Shown here: in pieces, positions 10,554 to 19,993 of the stretch | Layout: every line of letters starts with the position of its first letter | How positions within the stretch are numbered: position 1 is the stretch's first letter | Source: Acidobacteriaceae bacterium | GTDB taxonomy: Bacteria; Acidobacteriota; Terriglobia; Terriglobales; Acidobacteriaceae | DNA: 64,000 nucleotides | Direction: 5' to 3' | Assembly (NCBI GenBank): GCA_030041305.1 | Contig: JASHOC010000276.1 | Coordinates: 1 to 64,000, forward strand | Translations under genes and position numbers: made by a program | Notes under the pieces: generated by a model | The model's database searches: none | Seen by the model: the letters and a program-made list of their open reading frames with translations, nothing else | Told to the model about the DNA's origin: nothing

Positions 10554-11265
10554 CGCGATGGAACTCCCGTTCCGAAACCAGATTCTGGAGAATGGCGTGA
10601 TGAAATATCGGCGCGCCTCCCGGCCAGCCCAGGGAAGGCGAAAGCTCGTCCGTTGCCGTAAGGCCGGCAACCCGGAACTTAACCAATAGTAAACATGCGA
10701 GCGTTCTGTGGGCATATTCGTAATTTCCCTGCAGGCGACGACACACTCGCGATCTCTCGCGGTCGACTTGGAGCTTAGCTGCTTCTGTGGGTGAGCCGTA
10801 CAAAGCAACGTTTCCAGTGGGGTCGAAGGTCCGGGTCGCTGATGCTGCCACTCTGGATCCTGGTTCCGCTTCGTCTCTGCTCATACTAGAAAGCCAGCCC
10901 ACAAAGCTAAGATGATGGGAGCGATCGTCACGGCAGCTTTTACGAATCCATTGGGCCTGTTCGTGGCGGCGACGTAATATGCGAGTCCAATGCACGCTGC
11001 GCAGATCATGAGCGTCCACGATTTTTGAACAGGCGCCCGGCGTAGGTAAGAATGAGCTCCAGCATGGCTTTCCCCATGCTGACACCAGGAGCCGCAAAGA
11101 GTCTATGAGCCTTTGTAATGCGGTAGGCGCGGCATGGGGATAACGCCGCACTCCGAATTAGGATACTGCCCGGCGCCGCACCCCGTTGACAAGCAGCCGA
11201 CAGATTGCGAAAATCGGTCCCTGCAACCGGCATTTCGCCAAAATCCGGAATGAGGCGTCGGCAAG

Positions 11266-13077
11266 ATGACCAACCCGCCTGCACCATCGACTGCCGATTT
11301 ACCGCGCAAACCCTCCAGTTTTTGGACCGGCAAGGTCACCGCGGATGTTTCGGTGGGCGCCTTGGGAGGGTCGTCGACGCTTCAAGGCGACCTCGACATA
11401 TCGATACTTCCGGAGGGCCTCCCGCTGCCCGCGGCGTTGACCCAGGCGTCCGCCGAGTCTTCTTCGGGCGGAACAAGCGCTGGCCCGCCTCCCCCGCCGC
11501 CCCCTACGTTGCCTACAGTATTTGGAACCCTGACCGCAACATTCAGCGCCCGGTGGAGCAACGACGGCGCTTCAGCCCAAGGCAGCGGAACCATGTACTA
11601 TGGGGTCGGCGGGACCTACGACCCCAATGCTCACGCCGTCAGTCTTACGCTGGCGACCACCGGGATTCAGTTGACCGGCACGCTGACGCGGCAGGACGGC
11701 ACTACCCAGTCTCTCGCGCTCAGCACGGGCGGATCCCTCGGACCTCTGGGCACACCGGACATCCCCGGCTCAAGTCCTGCACCTTTACCCCAGGTTGGTG
11801 GGGACGATGGGCAACTCTCGTTTTGTCTACCTGCCGCCACCAGCAACCAGCAGCCGATCACTTTAAACCTGCAGGTTTCTGGCGGTCAGGCCATCACCCA
11901 GAATTCGCAGGGGGACGATTCCTACCACGCCTCGCGAACGGTGCATTGGAGCTACACACTTGACCCTCACCAGATCACGGTGGATATAAGCCCAAATCAA
12001 CTTGACCCAACCCAAGATCCCAGCGCAACCCTCACCGTCACGGTCACTTCAAACGGGCAGCCTTCGAAGATGGAGACTGTCAATTTGGAAATTTGCACAT
12101 ATATTGGGGGAACGAGCGATGACGACATCCACGCACCGGACGGTCATACGCACGACAGCCGCGGGGATATGTGTGACCGAACCAGCCGACCAACGGGTCA
12201 ATTGCAGGACACGGAAGGTCTCGCAGGGCCTCCCGGCCAGACCTATGGAGCTAAAGATTACCCATTGAAAGCCACAACTGGAATGGACGGCAAGGTAACG
12301 ATGACCTACACCCCTCCTTGCGACCCTACGAATAGCGCCTTGTACTTCGCGGCCAAGGAGCAGATCAAGGCCTGTTTGCTTACTGCGCCGAACACCAAGA
12401 ACAGCACGGACATTACGACAAAGGTGGACCTCCTTCAACCTGCTTCTGGCTCGCAGGATGGCTCGGGCGGCGGGACCTTCTACTTCTCCGGCCAATCCAA
12501 TCACGGGGAATTCGATGACGACACGGGTCTCTACTATGGGACCGACTCCACCAACCAGACCCTGGTGCAGATTGCCAACGACTTTTACAACGCGCAGATA
12601 GCGTGCAGAAACGGCGCATCGGCGCAGGATGTCCTGCCTGCGAACTATCCCCACAACGGTTACACCACCGATCCGGCTACAAATACTCCAAGAACCTTCA
12701 CGACGCCCGGCGAGCCCATGCGGCTCAGGATTACCGCTATGAGCCTGCCTTGGGGCGGTCTGCTCGACATAACAGGCAACTGGAAGCATCCGCACAGCTC
12801 GCACAGCACAGGGAGGGTAGCCGATCTTGGATGGCAGGATTTTGCTCTCGCCGGGGTGACCAACACTGCTCCCGGCGGTTCCACGCGGGCCTGGAACATG
12901 GATCTGGTGTACCTGTTGGGCGCAATCGTCACCAGCACGCCGGGCGCGACGCTAAGCGTCTCATACGAAGGCGGAGACCTCAGCACCACCCTGGAATGGT
13001 TCTCGGGCAATCTCACCATAGGCGGCCAGAAGGGGAGTCCTGAAAACGCGCATTTTCACGTCCAGTTTGCAAGTTAG
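11266..13077 (+). CDS. Large uncharacterised protein with C-terminal M15/Hedgehog-type zinc-site signature
   Basis: 603-aa ORF; HPHSSHSTGRVADLGW and terminal NAHFHVQF resemble SxHxxGxxxD...HxH; Pro-rich linker GPPPPPPPTLP; no clear signal peptide. Confidence 0.65.
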   Translation: MTNPPAPSTADLPRKPSSFWTGKVTADVSVGALGGSSTLQGDLDISILPEGLPLPAALTQASAESSSGGTSAGPPPPPPPTLPTVFGTLTATFSARWSNDGASAQGSGTMYYGVGGTYDPNAHAVSLTLATTGIQLTGTLTRQDGTTQSLALSTGGSLGPLGTPDIPGSSPAPLPQVGGDDGQLSFCLPAATSNQQPITLNLQVSGGQAITQNSQGDDSYHASRTVHWSYTLDPHQITVDISPNQLDPTQDPSATLTVTVTSNGQPSKMETVNLEICTYIGGTSDDDIHAPDGHTHDSRGDMCDRTSRPTGQLQDTEGLAGPPGQTYGAKDYPLKATTGMDGKVTMTYTPPCDPTNSALYFAAKEQIKACLLTAPNTKNSTDITTKVDLLQPASGSQDGSGGGTFYFSGQSNHGEFDDDTGLYYGTDSTNQTLVQIANDFYNAQIACRNGASAQDVLPANYPHNGYTTDPATNTPRTFTTPGEPMRLRITAMSLPWGGLLDITGNWKHPHSSHSTGRVADLGWQDFALAGVTNTAPGGSTRAWNMDLVYLLGAIVTSTPGATLSVSYEGGDLSTTLEWFSGNLTIGGQKGSPENAHFHVQFAS

Positions 13078-13147
13078 CTCGAAGACTGGAAGCAGGCGGG
13101 CTTGACCGACGCTGCGCCGAGGGGCCGGAACTTCAGTTTTTGGTTGG

Positions 13148-13954
13148 TCAGGTTGCAGCTCGAGCGGCCGGTTTGGCGATGCGTGGAGCGGACGATTCCG
13201 CGCCGTCTGCCCTCGCGCCCGGCTCGTCGCACCACAGACAAACGATCCACCAGATGAGAACGCATAAATAGACGATGTCGTTGGCCGAATACATGCGGTC
13301 GCGCACCGTCATGAGGCTGTCGTACTGGGCGCGGCTGTGCACGACGGCTTTGAGCGTGATGGCCTGCCAGGCGCCACGCACGGCGAGTTGCGCCGCGGCC
13401 ACTGCGGCGAGGCCCAGAACGATGCGGTGCACGTGGCTGCGCCAGCCGGCGTGAAAGCGGCGGCCGAAGAACACGACCAGGAAGGCCAGCTCAATGGCGA
13501 GCATGCCGGCGAGCAGGTCGCCCTTCTCGGCGGCCATCTGCATGCGGCGCAGCGTGGCCAAGGTGGAGGAGGCCCTGAGCGTGGCCCAGGAAGGCCACGG
13601 ACCCCAGACGGCCAGCGCTGTTCCGCTTACGGCGAGCGCCGCGAGGGTGACGCCGATCGCGGCCCACCGTGAGGCTTGGGCAAAGGCGGTTCGCGCCATT
13701 TCCACAATGACGAGCAGGGCGGCCAGGACGCCCAAGTCAGCGAGAGTGAGGAGAATCTCGCTCAGAACCAGAGGCTTGATGCGGTTGAAAAGGAGGCGGG
13801 TGACGAGCAGGCGGAGGGTCACGACGGCGATGCTGGCCATGAAAAGGGGAAAACGCCGCGCCCGGTCACGCCCGAGCAGCACCACGAGCAACACGAGCAA
13901 GGCGGCAAAGGTCAGCGTCCAAAGAACCTGATCGGTCGAAAGGTGAAAGTGCAT
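13148..13954 (-). CDS. Integral membrane protein of unknown function
   Basis: Multiple hydrophobic helices from MHFHLSTDQVLWTLTFAALLVLLVVLL; internal start chosen because upstream residues are not membrane-like. Confidence 0.65.
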   Translation of the reverse strand: MHFHLSTDQVLWTLTFAALLVLLVVLLGRDRARRFPLFMASIAVVTLRLLVTRLLFNRIKPLVLSEILLTLADLGVLAALLVIVEMARTAFAQASRWAAIGVTLAALAVSGTALAVWGPWPSWATLRASSTLATLRRMQMAAEKGDLLAGMLAIELAFLVVFFGRRFHAGWRSHVHRIVLGLAAVAAAQLAVRGAWQAITLKAVVHSRAQYDSLMTVRDRMYSANDIVYLCVLIWWIVCLWCDEPGARADGAESSAPRIAKPAARAAT

Positions 13955-14191
13955 CGCATCCTTGCCGGGCCTTCCCAACTGCTGTGCGGGCCCCGCTCTC
14001 AGTTTATAGGGACGATGGCCCGCGAGCGAAGACGAACTGGCGGGATAAGGCCGGCTGACGGCTTCAATCCTGGCGGTTGTAAACAACCTTTCTTTGACCA
14101 TTCATCGTTTGTTCATTTTTGACTGCTATGGTCGTTGGGGTTGTTTACCGTCTGGTCAAATTCTCATGGAAAGCCTCAGGAGGAGACTCGT

Positions 14192-15895
14192 ATGAAATTC
14201 CATGCGTTGAGCGGCTATTTCCTGCGCCGTTTGCCGTCGCGCGTCGTGGTCGCCGCGAGTTTGGCGGCAGCCGCCTTCCCCATGACCGTTTCCGCACAGC
14301 AGTTCGGCCGCCAGCCAGAATTCCAGTTCTATCCCGGGAATCTGGTGGTGAGCCGCAGCGTGTATGACAATGTTGCCGGCAACGTGACCGTCGGCGAACA
14401 ACTGCCGCCCAATTGTACGAGCGGCAATTGCGTCTCAGCCATCAACAACGGGCTTTTCCCGTACGTCTTTAATAACGCCACCGTCGACGGCAGCTTCGGC
14501 ATCACCTCGCGCCTGTATCTCGACCAGATGACGCCCTGGGGTTTGCCGATCGATTCGCTGGAAGTTCCCAATAACCTGATGCGTGGCGTCACCGGCTCAA
14601 GCGATCATTTGGTCACCAGCTTCAGCTCCAAATCGGAGGGGGCGCTGAATCTGTCGACCGACGACAGATATTTGACCTTCATCGATTACGTGGCGGATGT
14701 GAACACCATCGACGTTTCCAACGCCAACACGCCCGGAGACATCGATCCCACCAATCCTGTTCCCGGGGCGTACTACCGGGCCGCCGCCACCGTCGACCGC
14801 TTTGGACGCTTCAGCTTTACCGAGACCAACGCCTACAGCGGGAACAATGGCCGCGCAGTCATTCTCAACAATACGTATGGCAACCCAGTGTTTTACAGCG
14901 CCGGAAACGCGGGCAACGGCAGCAGCCCCCAGCCCAACGGCATCATTCTCGGCGCGGGCGCCCAGATCTTCGACCGGTTGCATGAACCCGAGGCGAACCA
15001 GGCTCCCAGCCAGCCAACGCCGGTGGGCAGCTTTTCCGTGACCCTTTTAGGAGACAAGGCCGATAAGATCGGCAAAGATGACAACTTCCGCGGCCTGAGA
15101 CTCTTCAACAATGTGTTGTACTTTACGAAAGGCAGCGGCGGCAACGGCGTGAACACGGTGTACTTTGTCGACACCACGGGCGCGGCCTGTCCGAACGGCG
15201 TGGGTTTGCCCTCGCCTTCCGCCAAGTTGCCGACAGCGCCTCTCAGCTATGATCCATCGACGCTCGAGACCACCGGCCTGCCCAGCAACATGTGCATCCT
15301 GAAGGGCTTCTCCACCACGCTCGCCAAATCGTCGACCGGCGTCCTCTATCCCTTTGGCCTGTGGTTCGCGAACGCGACCACTCTTTACGTGGCCGATGAG
15401 GGCGACGGCTATAGCGGTCCCGACGATATTTACACGCACGCAGCGGGGCAAACCACGGCCGGCCTGCAAAAATGGGTTTTCAACTCTTCCACCGGAGAGT
15501 GGACGATGGCCTATGTTTTGACCAACGGGCTCGACCTCGGCGCGCCGTACACGGTTCCCGGCTATCCGACAGGGACGAACTCAGTGACCGGACAGCCCTG
15601 GTCACCGACGACGGATGGGCTTCGGAACATTGTGGGCAGGGTGAATGACGACGGGACGGTGACGATCTGGGCAATCACCTCGACCACGAGCGGCGGCGGC
15701 GATACGGGCGCGGACCCGGATAAACTGGTGGTGATCACCGATAACCTGGCCAACACCAGCGGGACGGCTGCCGCCGGCGAGACGTTCATCACCTTGCGCA
15801 CCGCGGGATTTGGCGAAGTGCTGCGCGGCGTCTCCTTCACGCCGGGCGCCGGCCTCGATCACGATGGCGACGACGAATCCGGTTTTGGGCGATGA
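14192..15895 (+). CDS. Secreted protein, possibly beta-propeller-like, unknown function
   Basis: ATG at 14192 preceded by CAGGAGGAG; signal peptide ending VSAQQ; repeated LVV/LYVADEG-type strands. Confidence 0.72.
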   Translation: MKFHALSGYFLRRLPSRVVVAASLAAAAFPMTVSAQQFGRQPEFQFYPGNLVVSRSVYDNVAGNVTVGEQLPPNCTSGNCVSAINNGLFPYVFNNATVDGSFGITSRLYLDQMTPWGLPIDSLEVPNNLMRGVTGSSDHLVTSFSSKSEGALNLSTDDRYLTFIDYVADVNTIDVSNANTPGDIDPTNPVPGAYYRAAATVDRFGRFSFTETNAYSGNNGRAVILNNTYGNPVFYSAGNAGNGSSPQPNGIILGAGAQIFDRLHEPEANQAPSQPTPVGSFSVTLLGDKADKIGKDDNFRGLRLFNNVLYFTKGSGGNGVNTVYFVDTTGAACPNGVGLPSPSAKLPTAPLSYDPSTLETTGLPSNMCILKGFSTTLAKSSTGVLYPFGLWFANATTLYVADEGDGYSGPDDIYTHAAGQTTAGLQKWVFNSSTGEWTMAYVLTNGLDLGAPYTVPGYPTGTNSVTGQPWSPTTDGLRNIVGRVNDDGTVTIWAITSTTSGGGDTGADPDKLVVITDNLANTSGTAAAGETFITLRTAGFGEVLRGVSFTPGAGLDHDGDDESGFGR

Positions 15896-15995
15896 GTGCG
15901 GAGAACTGAAACCTGGTTACAAACTTGCCCATATCTTCTTCCCAGCCTGACCCACAGCAGGAACTCGGAGAAGACGTGGGCAATATTCTGTGTAT

Positions 15996-16598
15996 ATGCT
16001 GGTTCTTGCCTCCGCCTCGCCGCGCCGCCGCGAACTGCTTTCCCAGGCCGGTTATGAATTCAAAGTGCATCCTGCGCGGATCCCGGAGGAGCCGCTGATG
16101 GGCGAAGACCCGATTGCCTACGTGGTGCGGCTGGCGCGCGAAAAGACGGAGGCGGTGTTTCGCGAGCTGACAGCGGGAACGAATCGGCGCGCGATGGAAG
16201 GCGGGGAGGGCCGGCTCGCGGTGCTGGGCGCGGACACCACGGTGACGGTGGACAAGCAAATTCTGGGTAAGCCGGAGGACGCGGCCGACGCGGCGCGGAT
16301 GCTGCGCCTGCTCTCAGGGCGTACGCACCGGGTGATGACCGGGGTCGCGCTTAAAACAGCGGAACGGGTAGAAGTGGCCGCGGAGGTGACGGGGGTGCGG
16401 TTTCTCACTCTGCGAGATGAAGAGATCGCCGCCTACGTGGCCGGTGGAGAGCCCATCGACAAGGCCGGCGCCTACGCTATCCAGGGGCGGGCGGCGCGTT
16501 GGATTCCGCGCATAGAGGGCTGTTATTTCAATGTGGTAGGGTTACCGCTGGCGCTGGTGTGCTCGCTGCTCGAAGGCGCGGGCATCATGGTCGCGTAG
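15996..16598 (+). CDS. Maf family nucleotide pyrophosphatase
   Basis: LVLASASPRRRELLSQAGYEF, LGADTTVTVD, LSGRTHRVMTGVAL, GAYAIQGRAA. Confidence 0.95.
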   Translation: MLVLASASPRRRELLSQAGYEFKVHPARIPEEPLMGEDPIAYVVRLAREKTEAVFRELTAGTNRRAMEGGEGRLAVLGADTTVTVDKQILGKPEDAADAARMLRLLSGRTHRVMTGVALKTAERVEVAAEVTGVRFLTLRDEEIAAYVAGGEPIDKAGAYAIQGRAARWIPRIEGCYFNVVGLPLALVCSLLEGAGIMVA

Positions 16599-16748
16599 AG
16601 GCGCGGCAGGCGATGCTGAAGGCCCTCGATGGAACAATTTCCAAACGGAACTCCATCAACAGCAGATTCGAAACGTTGCGCCCCCGCATCTCTTTTTGCG
16701 GCTGGGCATCCATTGATAGAGCCGTATCGAAATACAGGATGTTATACG

Positions 16749-16857
16749 GCGGTTCTCCAATTCCCGTGGAGTTTTGAGGGGCGTGCCAGGTGGCGTTTTC
16801 TTGGGAAAAACGCCACTCAACGTTCGAGGTTCTGCTCTACACCAATTGGAGAACCGC
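16749..16857. repeat. 109-bp inverted-repeat element with 14-bp perfect terminal inverted repeats
   Basis: GCGGTTCTCCAATT (16749-16762) and AATTGGAGAACCGC (16844-16857), with internal GTGGCGTTTTC...GAAAAACGCCAC hairpin. Confidence 0.7.
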
Positions 16858-16874
16858 TTTAGACCTTCTTCACG

Positions 16875-17990
16875 ATGAGACCTCCGCTTTTTTCTTCTTT
16901 TGCGCTTCGTTCTGTCCAGTTCGCCAACCGCATTGGCGTTTCGCCGATGTGCCAGTACTCCTCTGAGGACGGATTCGCCAACGACTGGCATTTTGTCCAC
17001 TTGGGCTGTCGTGCGCAGGGCGGCGCGGGACTGGTGATGACAGAGGCTGCGGCGGTTTTACCCGAAGGCCGCATTTCGCCGGACGATTTGGGGATTTGGA
17101 AGGACGCGCATATTCCGGCGCTGGAGCGGATCGCGCGGTTTGTCCATACGCAGGGCGCGCGCGCGGGTGTGCAATTGGCGCATGCGGGGCGCAAGGCGAG
17201 CATGCATTCGCCGTTCGCAGGGGAGGGCCTTGTGCCGCCGGCGGAGGGCGGTTGGCAGCCGGTGGGACCGAGCGCCGTGGCTTTTGGGCCTGGTTACGCG
17301 GCGCCCCAGGAACTGGACCAGGAGGGAATTGACGCCGTTGTGGAGGGGTTCCGGCAGGCGGCGCGGCGGGCGCTTCGGTGCGGCTTCGACGTGGTGGAGA
17401 TTCATGCGGCGCATGGGTATTTGCTGCACGAATTCCTGTCGCCGCTGGCGAACCGGCGCACGGATGGCTATGGCGGGAGCTTGAGGAACCGCGCGCGGTT
17501 GCCGATGGAGGTTGCGGACGCGGTGCGCTCGGAGTGGCCGAAGCATCTGCCGTTGTTTGTCCGGATTTCGGCCACCGATTGGGTGGAGGGCGGATGGAAC
17601 GCGGACGAATCCGTGGAGTTGGCGCGGATGTTGCGCGGGGTCGGCGTGGACCTGGTGGATGTTTCGTCGGGCGGGCAGACGCCGGACGCGAAAATTCCCG
17701 CGGCGCCGGGATTTCAGGTGGAGTTTGCGGCGCGCATCCGGCGCGAGGCGAGCATAGCGACGGCGGCGGTGGGCTTGATTACCGACCCAGCACAGGCGAA
17801 CGGAATCATTGCGCGGGGCGAGGCCGACCTGGTGCTGCTGGCGCGCGAGATGTTGCGCGAGCCGTATTGGCCGCTGCACGCGGCGGCGGCGCTGGGCGAA
17901 GAGATGAGCTGGCCGAAGCAGTATCTGCGCGCGGCTCCGCACCACTCGCCGGCGCGAGCGCGACTGGAACGGCCTGGTGAGGCCGAATAA
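16875..17990 (+). CDS. NADH:flavin oxidoreductase, old yellow enzyme family (YqjM-like)
   Basis: NRIGVSPMCQYSSEDG, GVQLAHAGRKAS, EIHAAHGYLLHEFLSPLANRRTDGYGGSLRNRARL. Confidence 0.95.
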   Translation: MRPPLFSSFALRSVQFANRIGVSPMCQYSSEDGFANDWHFVHLGCRAQGGAGLVMTEAAAVLPEGRISPDDLGIWKDAHIPALERIARFVHTQGARAGVQLAHAGRKASMHSPFAGEGLVPPAEGGWQPVGPSAVAFGPGYAAPQELDQEGIDAVVEGFRQAARRALRCGFDVVEIHAAHGYLLHEFLSPLANRRTDGYGGSLRNRARLPMEVADAVRSEWPKHLPLFVRISATDWVEGGWNADESVELARMLRGVGVDLVDVSSGGQTPDAKIPAAPGFQVEFAARIRREASIATAAVGLITDPAQANGIIARGEADLVLLAREMLREPYWPLHAAAALGEEMSWPKQYLRAAPHHSPARARLERPGEAE

Positions 17991-18026
17991 TGGCCGCGAC
18001 ATTCCCTCAACCGCTACAGGCTCCCA

Positions 18027-18758
18027 TCATTGCGACGGCAGCACGAGCTTATCGTACAATCCGCCAACAATAGCCCCCACGGTCAACGTGGCCAGAAGGG
18101 CGTAACCCGCTTCAATCGCAAGCAAGTCATGAGGCAGTGTTGCGATGTTATAGCAAGCCGTTGCGACAACGGTCCCGCATAGCAACGCGGACATCAGGAT
18201 TCCCTGAAGCACGCCTTTGCGATGACACACGGCGAGGAGCCACGCGACCCCGTAGGCAAAGAGAAGGCAGGCAGCCGCACTAACCAGGTGCGGCGATAGA
18301 AACCAGACCATCTGCTTGACTTGCGCACGAGTGAGTCCGATGGCATCCATCCACCGGGTGCGGAACATATAGTGCGAATGCCAAATGGCTCCCAGGCACC
18401 AGGCGGCAAACGCAGCCAGAATAATCGGGAGGTGGTAGATCTGTTTGGTTCGCGTCTTCACATCGCCGGTTTTGTAAGGTACTGCCTCAAGGGCCTGGGA
18501 CAGGCATGCCTGGTTGCACTTCGAGCGTTCAGGCCAACGCGTACAGTCGGACAAGCGGAGATTCGGGCATCCATCCATTCCTGTCTCCGCTGCATGGCGG
18601 ACATCAATGTTGACGGCGGCTGCCTGCTGGTTTTCGGGGCACGCCACCGGCCGGGCGCCGGAATATCGCTGGAAAATCTCACGCCGCCAGAGGGCGAGGG
18701 GAAGCAGAATCAAGGAAACGGCGACAACGGAGAGCACGAGCCAAATCAAGAAGAGCAT
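18027..18758 (-). CDS. Membrane protein: N-terminal TM plus Cys-rich segment plus DUF1761-like membrane region
   Basis: ACPENQQ...CPNLRLSDCTRWPERSKCNQACL cysteine-rich segment followed by four hydrophobic helices. Confidence 0.65.
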   Translation of the reverse strand: MLFLIWLVLSVVAVSLILLPLALWRREIFQRYSGARPVACPENQQAAAVNIDVRHAAETGMDGCPNLRLSDCTRWPERSKCNQACLSQALEAVPYKTGDVKTRTKQIYHLPIILAAFAAWCLGAIWHSHYMFRTRWMDAIGLTRAQVKQMVWFLSPHLVSAAACLLFAYGVAWLLAVCHRKGVLQGILMSALLCGTVVATACYNIATLPHDLLAIEAGYALLATLTVGAIVGGLYDKLVLPSQ

Positions 18759-19024
18759 GGCCCACCTTCTTCTTGCCTGGAGTCTGGCCCCTTGTCGAAG
18801 TTCCTTCAGTGATCTCCGTCACGGGCGCCGAAACGGAAATTGCAGCGGAATGGCAGGGTACGGAGTGGGAGCAATCCGCTGAGACCCGGGGGGATTGTGC
18901 CTCTTTATCCACAGGGTGGGCGCGAGGGCGAGAGATTGCTTCACAGTTTGTGCAGAGTGTGGCCTATACTGCTCTTAACGTGAGGATCGCTCCCCTGAAA
19001 GCAACGATCTCACCCCGTGCAGTT

Positions 19025-19516
19025 ATGGCAACGCAACTTTCCCGGAAGCGCGCCGTTGATTCGCCTACGATTCCCGATCGCCTCTATTTCAAGATCGGCG
19101 ACGTGGCCCGCATCTGCGGGCTGGAGACCTACGTGCTGCGATTTTGGGAGACGCAGTTTCCGCAACTGAAGCCGAACAAGAGTGGAACCGGTCAGCGGCT
19201 GTATCGCCGGCGGGATGTCGAAACCGTGCTGGAGATCAAGCGGCTGGTGTACGCGAAGGGCTATACGCTCTCGGGCGCACGCCAGGTGATGGAAGCCACG
19301 CATCGCCACAGCAAATCGGAGTCTGAACCGCAATCGAATCTACCGCTCGGCCAGCCCGGCCGGGACCGGGAAGCGGTGGCCCGAGCCATCGGTCATGCGC
19401 GCTCGGAGCTGCGTGAAATTGCCGGATTGCTGGCGTCGCCGGCGCCACGGCCTTCGCGCCGCCGCAACCGGCTGGCGGCGTTCGTGGAGTCTTCTGGGAC
19501 GCTCTTCCCCTCCTGA
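19025..19516 (+). CDS. MerR-family transcriptional regulator
   Basis: YFKIGDVARICGLETYVLRFWETQFPQLKPNKSGTGQRLYRRRDVETVLEIKRLVYAKGYTLSGARQ. Confidence 0.9.
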   Translation: MATQLSRKRAVDSPTIPDRLYFKIGDVARICGLETYVLRFWETQFPQLKPNKSGTGQRLYRRRDVETVLEIKRLVYAKGYTLSGARQVMEATHRHSKSESEPQSNLPLGQPGRDREAVARAIGHARSELREIAGLLASPAPRPSRRRNRLAAFVESSGTLFPS

Positions 19517-19604
19517 AAATGATTTCTTGAAGATGCCTGGTTAACGCGAAAACAATTTTTTAGGTGAAGCCGGATTCACTTCCCCAGGTAGGAGCCGAAG
19601 AGTT

Positions 19605-19823
19605 ATGAGATGCAATCTCTGCGGGTCAACGACCTTTCGCCTCTCGAGGCTCCGCGTTTCGGACCTGCCGCGGATGGTCTTTCTTCAATATCCTGTGCGC
19701 TGCCGCATCTGCTACAAAAGGGGGTTTACGAGCCTTCTGTTGGCTTGGCGAATGCGCCGCGAGGATAAACTGCGCCACCAGAAGAATCACGGCAAAGGCA
19801 GCACGGCGCCGGGGCGGGCATGA
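19605..19823 (+). CDS. Small zinc-ribbon-like protein
   Basis: 72 aa with CNLCG...CRICYKRG (two CxxC pairs); AGGAGCC upstream. Confidence 0.6.
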   Translation: MRCNLCGSTTFRLSRLRVSDLPRMVFLQYPVRCRICYKRGFTSLLLAWRMRREDKLRHQKNHGKGSTAPGRA

Positions 19824-19832
19824 GTGATGCTA

Positions 19833-19950
19833 GGTCTCTGAACCCGTAAATCCTTACCTGTGCATTCCGGTTTCCCAGGTCTCAAAATCGAGATCTCCAC
19901 CCCAGCAAGCACAAATCGCTCGCTGGGGCCCCGGACCGAGGGGCGCCCAA
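19833..19950 (+). repeat. Dispersed structured intergenic repeat, copy 1
   Basis: Near-identical over most of its length to 33935-34051; shared core GGTTTCCCAGGTCTCAAAATCGAGATCTCCACCCCAGC(A/G)AGCACAAATCGCTCGCTGGGG. Confidence 0.85.
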
Positions 19951-19993
19951 ATCTGGTGCTTTTGGGGCGGTCAGAGGCCTGGGCGGGCCGATT

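Noticed and set aside
17058-18002. 314-aa minus-strand ORF
   Set aside because: Antisense to the OYE-family gene; Arg/His/Pro-rich.
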